The notes below the pieces were generated by a model. It had not been told where the DNA came from. It did no database searches and saw only the letters and a list, made by a program, of their open reading frames with translations. The translations under genes were made by a program, and so were the position numbers. This document shows positions 1 through 6,008 of a stretch of DNA of 6,008 nt, piece by piece. Every line of letters begins with the position of its first letter. Position 1 is the stretch's first letter. The DNA lies in NCBI GenBank assembly GCA_937897495.1, contig CALCBL010000116.1, positions 1-6,008 of the forward strand. The letters are read 5' to 3'. This DNA comes from an uncultured Burkholderiales bacterium. GTDB taxonomy: Bacteria > Pseudomonadota > Gammaproteobacteria > Burkholderiales > Burkholderiaceae_C.

Positions 1-497
1 GACACCGCGCTGGCAATGGCTCGGCGCAAATAGGTTTGCGGCAAACCTGCCGAGGTGGGATAGACCGGTGTGAGCACCGACGGCAGATCGCCGGTGGCCG
101 CCCTGAAGGCGGGGTGCATCATGGTGAATCCCATGAACCCCCCCTTAACTTCGCCTCTGGCCCGAATCACTTGACCTACGGCCAAGGCCTTTTGCTGCGC
201 GGGGTAGAAGCTGAAAAACCGCAAAACGCAGGTGTCGGTGCCGTCATCGACCGTGACGAGCAACTGGCGCCGAGGACGCAACTGGACTTCCGAGGAGACC
301 ACCGTGGCTTCAATTTGAATGGCATCGCCTTCGCGGGCATCGCCTAGCTTGACGATGCGGGTTTCGTCTTCGTAGCGCAGGGGAATGTGCAAGGCCAAAT
401 CAATGTCGCGCGCCAAACCCATCTTGCGCATGGCTTTTTGCGGTGCAGACAAGGGCTTGGGCGGCGAAAATGACGGAGAAGATGCGGAGGCAACCAT
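1..497 (-). CDS. recG: ATP-dependent DNA helicase RecG, N-terminal 165 residues (3' end outside window)
   Basis: RecG remodels stalled replication forks and Holliday junctions in the cytoplasm. The visible part is the N-terminal wedge region, which contacts branched DNA; the helicase motor lies beyond the left edge. Diagnostic stretches are LHIPLRYEDET near residues 36-46 (E. coli has LHLPLRYEDRT), VLRFFSFYPAQQKALAVGQ near 91-109 in the OB-fold, GGFMGFTMMHPAFR near 119-132, and LTPVYPTSAGLPQTYLRRA near 142-160. The ATG at 497 is the only ATG downstream of an in-frame TAG about 45 bases upstream that precedes the conserved region. The Shine-Dalgarno signal is weak (GGCGG very close to the ATG). 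The segment before LHIPLRYED is short and lacks the GVG-type motif of E. coli RecG. The gene lies 76 bases downstream of a same-strand HTH gene and may be co-transcribed with it. The family call is firm; the end cannot be seen. Confidence 0.95.
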   Translation of the reverse strand, partial: MVASASSPSFSPPKPLSAPQKAMRKMGLARDIDLALHIPLRYEDETRIVKLGDAREGDAIQIEATVVSSEVQLRPRRQLLVTVDDGTDTCVLRFFSFYPAQQKALAVGQVIRARGEVKGGFMGFTMMHPAFRAATGDLPSVLTPVYPTSAGLPQTYLRRAIASAV

Positions 498-536
498 ACC
501 GCCATTGTGCCGTGCTTGCCCAATGGCTTGTACCGT

Positions 537-556
537 GCAGGCCTAAAACAGCCTGC
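537..556 (-). other. Perfect 6-bp hairpin in the HTH-recG spacer
   Basis: GCAGGC (537-542) and GCCTGC (551-556) form a perfect stem around the 8-base loop CTAAAACA. It sits between the stop of the HTH gene and the start of recG. No T-run follows it on either strand, so it is not a canonical intrinsic terminator. It may be an RNA stability or attenuation element, or chance. Confidence 0.4.
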
Positions 557-573
557 GTATCAGGCCGTCAAGA

Positions 574-993
574 TCAAAGCAGTTTTTCGGCCAATGTGGA
601 CATCACGAAGGCTGACACAATGTCTCGAATGGTTTTGCGCTGTTCGAGGGACAGCGTTAAATACCGATCAACCATTTCACGGTCGGCCAGGCCCATTTCG
701 ATGGGGCCATTGTTCATTTCAAACACGTACGTCTTGCCGGGTGCACGGCCAAAACGAAGTTCGTCAGGGCTGACTTGTAACCAGTCGGAAAGGACCCGCA
801 GTTTGTCTTGCGTGGGCATGACTTTGCCCAACAACCAGTTGCGTGCCGTGTGGGGCGTGATGCTGCGACCCCGGTAGCGAAGGTTGAAGGCATTGGCCAC
901 CAGTGTGGGTGAAGCACGCACCCCTGCACTCTCCAACGCGCCGCGCAAACGATCGGCGAATTGTTGGGACTCTGATACTTTGAGCATTCCCAT
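574..993 (-). CDS. Helix-turn-helix DNA-binding protein, probable transcriptional regulator (139 aa)
   Basis: The first 80 residues read as a compact helical DNA-binding domain. Residues 28-60 (SPTLVANAFN..., then ITPHTARNWLLGKVMP) fit a helix-turn-helix of the XRE/lambda-repressor sort, with TARNWLLG as the likely recognition helix. TQDKLRVLSDWLQVSPDELRFG (61-82) resembles the closing helices of that fold. Residues 83-139 form a second part ending in a likely amphipathic helix (LEQRKTIRDIVSAFVM), perhaps for dimerisation. There is no signal peptide or membrane segment. The start could be the ATG at 993 or the one at 987; both lack a strong Shine-Dalgarno, and 993 is chosen because AAGACAG lies about 7 bases upstream. 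The gene is divergent from queA across a repeat-rich region and upstream of recG on the same strand. Autoregulation is inferred from those repeats. The regulon is unknown; the HTH call is good, any finer family is not. Confidence 0.8.
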   Translation of the reverse strand: MGMLKVSESQQFADRLRGALESAGVRASPTLVANAFNLRYRGRSITPHTARNWLLGKVMPTQDKLRVLSDWLQVSPDELRFGRAPGKTYVFEMNNGPIEMGLADREMVDRYLTLSLEQRKTIRDIVSAFVMSTLAEKLL

Positions 994-994
994 A

Positions 995-1044
995 CATTAC
1001 TGTCTTGGGAACGCTGGAAAGTGAATGGTGATCATTACTTTCTT
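995..1044. promoter_or_regulatory. Repeat cluster upstream of the HTH gene, candidate operator
   Basis: Two direct copies of a 12-mer, CATTACTGTCTT (995-1006) and CATTACTTTCTT (1033-1044), match at 11 of 12 positions and start 38 bases apart. A third copy in inverted orientation, GAAAGTGAATG (1017-1027), pairs with CATTACTTTC (1033-1042) to make a near-perfect inverted repeat with one extra G and a 5-base centre (GTGAT). The cluster lies directly ahead of the HTH start codon, where an autorepressor would bind. That the HTH protein binds here is inference. Confidence 0.5.
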
Positions 1045-1046
1045 AA

Positions 1047-1076
1047 ATAATGCTCACATCTTGCTCTCATTTACAA
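1047..1076 (-). promoter_or_regulatory. Weak candidate sigma-70 promoter for the HTH gene
   Basis: On the minus strand, TTGTAA (1076-1071) and CATTAT (1052-1047) are separated by 18 bases. Transcription would start near 1040, inside the inverted repeat at 1017-1042, a layout suited to repression. An alternative pair is TTGAAA (1099-1094) with TGTAAA (1075-1070), also 18 bases apart. Neither is close to consensus. Confidence 0.25.
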
Positions 1077-1089
1077 CTATTCAATAGTT
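1075..1089. promoter_or_regulatory. 15-base perfect palindrome between the HTH gene and queA
   Basis: AACTATT (1075-1081) and AATAGTT (1083-1089) are perfect 7-base inverted arms around a single C. It is near the middle of the divergent spacer and overlaps the candidate -35 of the HTH gene. A dimeric regulator binding here could affect both directions. It shares no obvious half-site with the CATTAC repeats, so a different protein may be involved. Confidence 0.4.
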
Positions 1090-1100
1090 TTAGTTTCAAA

Positions 1101-1131
1101 TTGATTGCGTTAGGTCATGGGACAATCTAAT
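1101..1131 (+). promoter_or_regulatory. Candidate promoter for queA-tgt
   Basis: TTGATT (1101-1106) and TCTAAT (1126-1131; five of six bases match TATAAT) are 19 bases apart, longer than ideal. Transcription would begin near 1138. That is downstream of the ATG at 1117 and about 33 bases ahead of the ATG at 1171, so this promoter would support the shorter QueA start. It is a visual match only. Confidence 0.3.
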
Positions 1132-1170
1132 TTTTCAACTTGGAACGGGTCTTGTTCGGCCCTCAAGCAC

Positions 1171-2301
1171 ATGACCGCTTTTAGCCCCCCCCTTGACGTC
1201 ATCCAAGCCAAACGCAGCTTCAGTTTGAGTGACTTTGACTTTCACCTTCCCCCAGAACTGATCGCACAACACCCAGCAACTGAGCGCAGCAGCTCTCAGT
1301 TGCTTGACGGCAGCGGCCCCATGCCAGTCGATCGGGTGTTTAAGGATTTGCCCCAACAGATGCAATCGGGCGACCTCTTGGTTTTCAACGACACCCAAGT
1401 CATCAAGGCGCGAATCTTTGGCGAAAAATCAAGCGGCGGCAAAGTGGAGCTCTTGATTGAGCGGGTATTGCCGGGTCATCGCGTGGTGGCTCACATGAAA
1501 GTCAGCAAGAAGCCGCCCATCGGCGCCACCCTTTACATGGGCAGAGATCCCAACGCATTTTTGAAGCAGAGCGAAACGGGGTTTGAGGCCACTTTGATCG
1601 GCCGTTGGCCTGATGAAAAAGGCGCTTTGTTTTGTTTTGAATTCAGCGCAGAACCGCATGCCCTCATGGCTCAGTATGGCCACATGCCATTGCCGCCCTA
1701 CATTGAGCGGCAATACGACGGCAGCGCCACTGAGTCTGAAGTTGCTGAAGACGAAGCGCGCTACCAAACAGTCTTTGCACGCCATCCCGGCGCTGTCGCC
1801 GCACCGACTGCAGCACTGCATTTTGACGATGCCTTGTTGAGCCAGTTAAAAGATAAGGGCGTCGCCACCGCGAGTGTCACTTTGCATGTGGGTGCAGGCA
1901 CTTTCCAGCCCGTGAAAACCGAAAACATTGCCGAACACACCATGCATGCCGAGTGGTACGACATTCCTGCATCGACTCAGCTTGCTTTGCAGGCGTGCAA
2001 AGCACGTGGCGGTAAAGTATGGGCGGTTGGCACGACTTCGGTCAGAACTTTGGAGTCGTGGGCAAAATCAGGTCTAGCGCAAGGCGACACCCAAATCTTC
2101 ATCACACCAGGCTTTGAATTTCAGTGGGTGGACTGCCTGATCACCAATTTCCATTTACCCAAAAGCACATTGATGATGCTGGTCAGTGCCTTTGCAGGCT
2201 ATGAGCATGTGATGGCTTTGTACGCCCACGCCATTGCACAAAAGTATCGATTCTTCAGCTATGGCGATGCCATGCTCTTAAGACGCTCGAACTCTCTTTA
2301 A
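1171..2301 (+). CDS. queA: S-adenosylmethionine:tRNA ribosyltransferase-isomerase QueA
   Basis: QueA transfers and isomerises the ribosyl part of S-adenosylmethionine onto preQ1 in tRNA, giving epoxyqueuosine; it is cytoplasmic. Family signatures from the chosen start are [17 protein letters not shown] (20-36), [14 protein letters not shown] (68-81), MPLPPYIER (172-180), [19 protein letters not shown] (196-214), [12 protein letters not shown] (237-248), [14 protein letters not shown] (283-296), [22 protein letters not shown] (324-345) and SYGDAMLL near the end. The length of 376 residues compares with 356 in E. coli. An ATG at 1117 would add 18 residues without family character. I prefer 1171 because a candidate promoter start falls between the two ATGs, though neither has a convincing Shine-Dalgarno. 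A run of eight C (1185-1192) lies just after the start. tgt follows 21 bases later, matching the common queA-tgt operon. The function is sure; the start is less so. Confidence 0.96.
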   Translation: MTAFSPPLDVIQAKRSFSLSDFDFHLPPELIAQHPATERSSSQLLDGSGPMPVDRVFKDLPQQMQSGDLLVFNDTQVIKARIFGEKSSGGKVELLIERVLPGHRVVAHMKVSKKPPIGATLYMGRDPNAFLKQSETGFEATLIGRWPDEKGALFCFEFSAEPHALMAQYGHMPLPPYIERQYDGSATESEVAEDEARYQTVFARHPGAVAAPTAALHFDDALLSQLKDKGVATASVTLHVGAGTFQPVKTENIAEHTMHAEWYDIPASTQLALQACKARGGKVWAVGTTSVRTLESWAKSGLAQGDTQIFITPGFEFQWVDCLITNFHLPKSTLMMLVSAFAGYEHVMALYAHAIAQKYRFFSYGDAMLLRRSNSL

Positions 2302-2319
2302 ACCTAAAGCATAGAATGA

Positions 2320-3495
<1,176 letters not shown>

Positions 3496-3508
3496 AAACT
3501 GTTGTTGT

Positions 3509-4759
3509 TTAAGTGGCTTCTGCAGGCGTGGTGAATACCGTCAACACACCGGTGTAACCATACAAGTGCTGATGGGCAATTTCGCCGCTTGCAAAAAACC
3601 CCACCAAAGGCACATCGCCTAAAGCGTGGCGAATCCACTGAAGCTCGGCACTGGGCCCACCAAAGTGCGGGCCACCGCGGCCAGAGCAACTGACATACAC
3701 CGCGCCCGCAATGCGCCTGGCTGGGTGCGGCGCCGCTTCTGCTTCACTGGCTGCCAAAGCGTTGGCCATTTCCAAGCTCAATGTTTCGGGCTCTAACTCT
3801 TCTCGAATTTCTGCGCAAATGCGACGAAGATCTGACTTGGCTGCCTGCAAACTCATCTGGCAAAAAGTCAATTTCTGACCTGCTTGCAAATGGTCTGCAA
3901 TGGCCACGCCTTGGCGTGCGGGGTCGAGTCCAACGATGTGTCGCACTCTGACATCGGCACCTAAGCTGCCTGCTCTGCCAACCCCTTGTTGACCGGCAGA
4001 CGTGAGTCCCACCAAGGTGCTTCGCACTGCTTTCAATGCGACTTGTGGTTCTGACAAGGACACCTTCAAATCGGCCATCAACACATCCAGTGCCGGCAAG
4101 CCATCGAGTTTGTAAACCACATGCCCTTCGGCTTCCGTGATCTCGCGCTCTTTGCTGATGGGCGCGCAGCCTTGCGTGACGCGCGACAAGATTTGCACCT
4201 CGGGCGACCAAGCAACGCCGCTTAGACCACCCGTTAAAACACCCTGCTTGGGATCGGCTGAATTCTGCCAAGCAAATTGCACGGCTTGGTTTCGACTGGC
4301 CGTTAAACCGCCAAACAAATACCCCGACTGCGTGCGACCCGCCATTTCGGCAATCAACTCGGCCAAGTCCGGCGTTTGCGGATCGGCATGCACCAAGGCG
4401 CTATGGGCCTTGAACTGCGGCGGCAAGGGTTGTGCACCCGAAAACACGCGGTATTGATCGGCAGGTAAATCGCACAGCATCAAGGCCATGCCCGGTTCGT
4501 CAAAGTACTCTGCGTTGTTGGCTGCCACCCCCACACCCACGGTGCCTGCCCAATCTTGGACCATGGGCAACTCTTCTCTAAAGTGCGCCAAGATGGGTTC
4601 GGCTTCGTTGGCGTAATGGTCGGTGATGTACAACAGCCCCAAACGCGGCTGCGGCGCATGGCCTGGCAATGTCATTTGGGCGCGCAATTGGGCAATGACC
4701 AATCCGGCGGCCATTTGCCACTGCGGGTGCGTGGCGTGTCCAAAGGGAAATAAATTCAT
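3509..4759 (-). CDS. FIST-domain (FIST_N plus FIST_C) putative sensory protein
   Basis: The 416-residue product resembles FIST proteins, predicted sensory modules thought to bind small ligands such as amino acids in signal transduction. The N-terminal half (about 35-210) has LGLLYITDHYANEAEPIL, GTVGVGVAANNAEYFDEPGMALMLCDL and SGYLFGGLTASRN, typical of FIST_N. The C-terminal half (about 215-405) holds VYVSCSGRGGPHFGGPSAE (354-372) and PLVGFFASGEIAHQHLYGYTG (384-404), the characteristic FIST_C end with its GEI motif. There is no signal peptide, membrane helix, kinase, GGDEF or methyl-accepting domain, so it is a stand-alone cytoplasmic FIST protein and any output partner is elsewhere. Its ATG (4757-4759) overlaps the TGA of phaM as ATGA, implying translational coupling. 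An upstream ATG at 4966 is open in frame, but the 69 residues it would add run antiparallel in frame through phaM and lack family character. The ligand and role are unknown. Confidence 0.9.
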   Translation of the reverse strand: MNLFPFGHATHPQWQMAAGLVIAQLRAQMTLPGHAPQPRLGLLYITDHYANEAEPILAHFREELPMVQDWAGTVGVGVAANNAEYFDEPGMALMLCDLPADQYRVFSGAQPLPPQFKAHSALVHADPQTPDLAELIAEMAGRTQSGYLFGGLTASRNQAVQFAWQNSADPKQGVLTGGLSGVAWSPEVQILSRVTQGCAPISKEREITEAEGHVVYKLDGLPALDVLMADLKVSLSEPQVALKAVRSTLVGLTSAGQQGVGRAGSLGADVRVRHIVGLDPARQGVAIADHLQAGQKLTFCQMSLQAAKSDLRRICAEIREELEPETLSLEMANALAASEAEAAPHPARRIAGAVYVSCSGRGGPHFGGPSAELQWIRHALGDVPLVGFFASGEIAHQHLYGYTGVLTVFTTPAEAT

Positions 4760-5418
4760 GGGGCTGGTTTTTTGGCTCGCGATGGTCGCGCTGAACTTGA
4801 ACGAGCTGAACTGGATCGGCTTGTGCTTGAACTTGGCTTTTGGGTTTTGCGCGTTGTAGCCGTTTTCTTGCTGGCCTTGGGGCCGTCTTTCATGGCTTTG
4901 GCCGCCACATCTTTCACAGCCGCCGCCGCAATGTTTTGAAATTGTTGGGTGAGTGATCCCCACCACTGCATGGGGTCAACTGCAGGGCCTTGTGCGGCAC
5001 CTTCAGCACTTGCTTTGGCGTGATCGCTGCTTGAATCAGCGGCGCTGTGAGTTTCTGCGGGCTTGGGCGTGTCCTTGGGATGGAGGTCAGGCATTTTGGC
5101 CGTGAAGGCCTTGGCCAACTCTGTCATGTTCACGTTCATGCCTTGCAAAGTAGACAAGGTCATTTTTTGCACCTCTAAGGCCTGAATGGTGGCCTTGAGC
5201 GCATTGGTATTTTGCTCCAACCAAAACTGAACCGTTTTGAGTTCTTGAATGCGCTTGTCGAGCTCTTCCACACTCAAGGTAGGCGCGACCCAGCTGGCCA
5301 TGTTGGGCATGCCCTGGGGTGATCCTTTGGCGCCGGGGTTTGCGGCTTGCCCTAAGTTTTGCAAAAAATCAAAGCCAGGTACGAATTTTCCAAATCCGAA
5401 AGCTGAGGTATCGCTCAT
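4756..5418 (-). CDS. phaM: PhaM-family polyhydroxyalkanoate granule regulatory protein
   Basis: In Ralstonia eutropha, PhaM binds PHB synthase PhaC, PHB granules and the nucleoid, activating PhaC and distributing granules between daughter cells. The 220-residue product has the family N-terminus (FGKFVPGFDFLQNL, 9-22), then WVAPTLSVEELDKRIQEL (43-60) and a likely coiled coil from 50 to about 95 (TVQFWLEQN, ATIQALEVQKMTLSTLQGMN). A Ser/Ala/Asp/Lys-rich linker spans about 108-145. MQWWGSLTQQF (150-160) begins an Ala-rich amphipathic helix to about 177, and a Lys/Arg/Ser/Pro tail (178-220) resembles histone-like DNA-binding tails. There is no signal peptide. The ATG at 5418 is supported by AAGGAG six bases upstream. 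The gene is first in a pair with the FIST gene and diverges from a GST gene. The family call is strong; DNA binding by the tail and PhaC activation are inferred from the Ralstonia protein. Confidence 0.92.
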   Translation of the reverse strand: MSDTSAFGFGKFVPGFDFLQNLGQAANPGAKGSPQGMPNMASWVAPTLSVEELDKRIQELKTVQFWLEQNTNALKATIQALEVQKMTLSTLQGMNVNMTELAKAFTAKMPDLHPKDTPKPAETHSAADSSSDHAKASAEGAAQGPAVDPMQWWGSLTQQFQNIAAAAVKDVAAKAMKDGPKASKKTATTRKTQKPSSSTSRSSSARSSSARPSRAKKPAP

Positions 5419-5423
5419 GAAGG

Positions 5424-5429
5424 CTCCTT
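5424..5429 (-). promoter_or_regulatory. Strong ribosome binding site of phaM
   Basis: AAGGAG on the minus strand lies six bases ahead of the ATG at 5418. It is the best Shine-Dalgarno in the window and fixes the phaM start. Confidence 0.8.
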
Positions 5430-5448
5430 GAGGTGTGTGTCAAGCGCA

Positions 5449-5475
5449 AGCTTAACGCATACAGCCCCGCGTCAA
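5449..5475 (-). promoter_or_regulatory. Candidate phaM promoter
   Basis: On the minus strand, TTGACG (5475-5470; five of six bases match TTGACA) is followed after 15 bases by TAAGCT (5454-5449). The start would be near 5441, leaving a short leader containing the AAGGAG site. The -10 is poor and the spacing short. The rest of the 5419-5543 divergent spacer holds a small GCGTC/GACGC inverted repeat (5469-5473 and 5482-5486). No clear plus-strand promoter is visible there. Confidence 0.3.
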
Positions 5476-5530
5476 CTGCGCGACGCAACAAGGAACGATC
5501 AAAGGCTAAGCTCTTTTCTTTTATCCAAAT

Positions 5531-5536
5531 AGGAAG
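5531..5536 (+). promoter_or_regulatory. Ribosome binding site of the GST gene
   Basis: AGGAAG lies seven bases ahead of the ATG at 5544, supporting that start. Confidence 0.6.
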
Positions 5537-5543
5537 ACAAGAC

Positions 5544-6008
5544 ATGCTGACACTCTGCGGCTTTGGCGCCAGCAACTATCACAACAAAGTTAAATTGGTG
5601 CTGCTGGAAAAAGGCGTTGCCTTTGAAGAGGAGTTGGCATGGGTGGGGGAAACCGATCCCACAGCCAGCCCACTTGGCAAAGTGCCCTATTTGAAAACAG
5701 CGCAAGGCTCGGTTTGCGAATCGGCGGTCATGGTGGAGTACATCGAGCAACAGTACCCTGATCACCCTCTCATGCCCAAGGACGCCTTCGCAGCCGCCAA
5801 AGCTCGGGAGCTGGTGGTCTTCTTAGATTTGCACTTGGAATTGGTGGCGCGCAACTTGTACGGTGAAGCCTTCTTTGGCGGCAAGGTCAGCGACACTGTC
5901 AAGGAAAAAATCGGTGTCCAACTTGAGAAAAATGTGGCCGCATTTGCAAAATTGGCACAGTTCAAACCCTTCATTGGCGGCACTGAATTGAGCATTGCAG
6001 ATTGCACC
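5544..6008 (+). CDS. Glutathione S-transferase family protein (first 155 codons; 3' end outside window)
   Basis: Cytosolic GST-like enzymes conjugate or use glutathione on electrophilic or peroxide substrates. The N-terminal thioredoxin-like domain (about 1-78) starts MLTLCGFGASNYHNKVKLVLLEKGV. S10 or Y12 sits where the glutathione-activating residue of GSTs usually lies, and C5 is nearby. SPLGKVPYL (42-50) carries the conserved cis-proline P48, and ESAVMVEYIEQQYP (59-72) is the glutathione-binding ES motif and following helix. The all-helical C-terminal domain begins near 80 and contains FIGGTELSIADCT (143-155), the N-capping box and hydrophobic staple region typical of the family, where the window ends. 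There is no signal peptide. The start at 5544 has AGGAAG seven bases upstream. The gene diverges from phaM and nothing in the window links it to PHB. The substrate and GST class cannot be told from this part. Confidence 0.93.
   Translation, partial: MLTLCGFGASNYHNKVKLVLLEKGVAFEEELAWVGETDPTASPLGKVPYLKTAQGSVCESAVMVEYIEQQYPDHPLMPKDAFAAAKARELVVFLDLHLELVARNLYGEAFFGGKVSDTVKEKIGVQLEKNVAAFAKLAQFKPFIGGTELSIADCT

Noticed and set aside
443..877. Plus-strand open frame of 144 codons
   Set aside because: It covers the HTH and recG genes on the opposite strand and has a low-complexity composition typical of an antisense shadow. The minus-strand proteins have clear family signatures.
3546..3555. ACACCGGTGT palindrome near the 3' end of the FIST gene
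   Set aside because: It is inside the coding sequence for the conserved YTGV segment, is short, and has no T-run, so neither a terminator nor an operator call is supported.
3744..4271. Minus-strand open frame of 175 codons inside the FIST gene
   Set aside because: It is an out-of-frame shadow, Arg/Ser/Cys rich, with no start signal. The FIST frame is continuous across it and carries the domain motifs.
4760..4966. A 69-codon N-terminal extension of the FIST gene beginning at an ATG at 4966
   Set aside because: It lies wholly inside phaM in another frame, has no family character, and the ATG at 4759 makes a classic ATGA overlap right where the FIST_N domain should begin.
5439..5456. Small hairpin with a GCAA tetraloop (AAGC-GCAA-GCTT) in the phaM-GST spacer
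   Set aside because: The stem is only four continuous pairs plus two after a mismatch, which is easily chance. No partner sequence suggests a function.

Overview
The window looks like ordinary chromosome from a betaproteobacterium of the order Burkholderiales, most likely family Comamonadaceae. This rests on the recG / queA-tgt neighbourhood, the sequence style of the RecG N-terminus, and a PhaM protein of the type found in polyhydroxybutyrate (PHB)-storing Burkholderiales. The assignment comes from recognising protein families, not from a database search. Coding density is high. No tRNA, rRNA, CRISPR array, insertion sequence or phage gene was seen, and no gene-free stretch exceeds about 180 bases.

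Layout. Bases 1-497 (minus) hold the first 165 codons of recG, a branched-DNA helicase, which runs off the left edge. Upstream of it on the same strand is a 139-residue helix-turn-helix protein (574-993). It is separated from recG by 76 bases containing a perfect 6-bp hairpin. An AT-rich divergent region (994-1170) carries several related repeats and a 15-base palindrome, which are good candidates for operators of the HTH protein. On the plus strand, queA and tgt (1171-3495) lie 21 bases apart and supply two steps of queuosine tRNA modification. Tgt swaps guanine for preQ1 at the tRNA wobble position, and QueA then builds the epoxyqueuosine ring from S-adenosylmethionine.

tgt runs head-on into a minus-strand pair, with only 13 bases between the stops. 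The upstream gene of that pair is phaM (4756-5418), a PHB-granule regulatory protein. The downstream gene (3509-4759) encodes a FIST-domain sensory protein. Its ATG overlaps the phaM stop in an ATGA arrangement, so the two are probably translationally coupled. After a 125-base divergent spacer, a glutathione S-transferase family gene starts at 5544 and leaves the window at the right edge.

Most of the window is housekeeping. The parts most worth a second look are the repeat-rich control region between the HTH gene and queA, the coupling of an uncharacterised FIST sensor to phaM, and an insertion in the zinc-binding part of Tgt. I saw no clear evidence of a wholly new multi-gene system.
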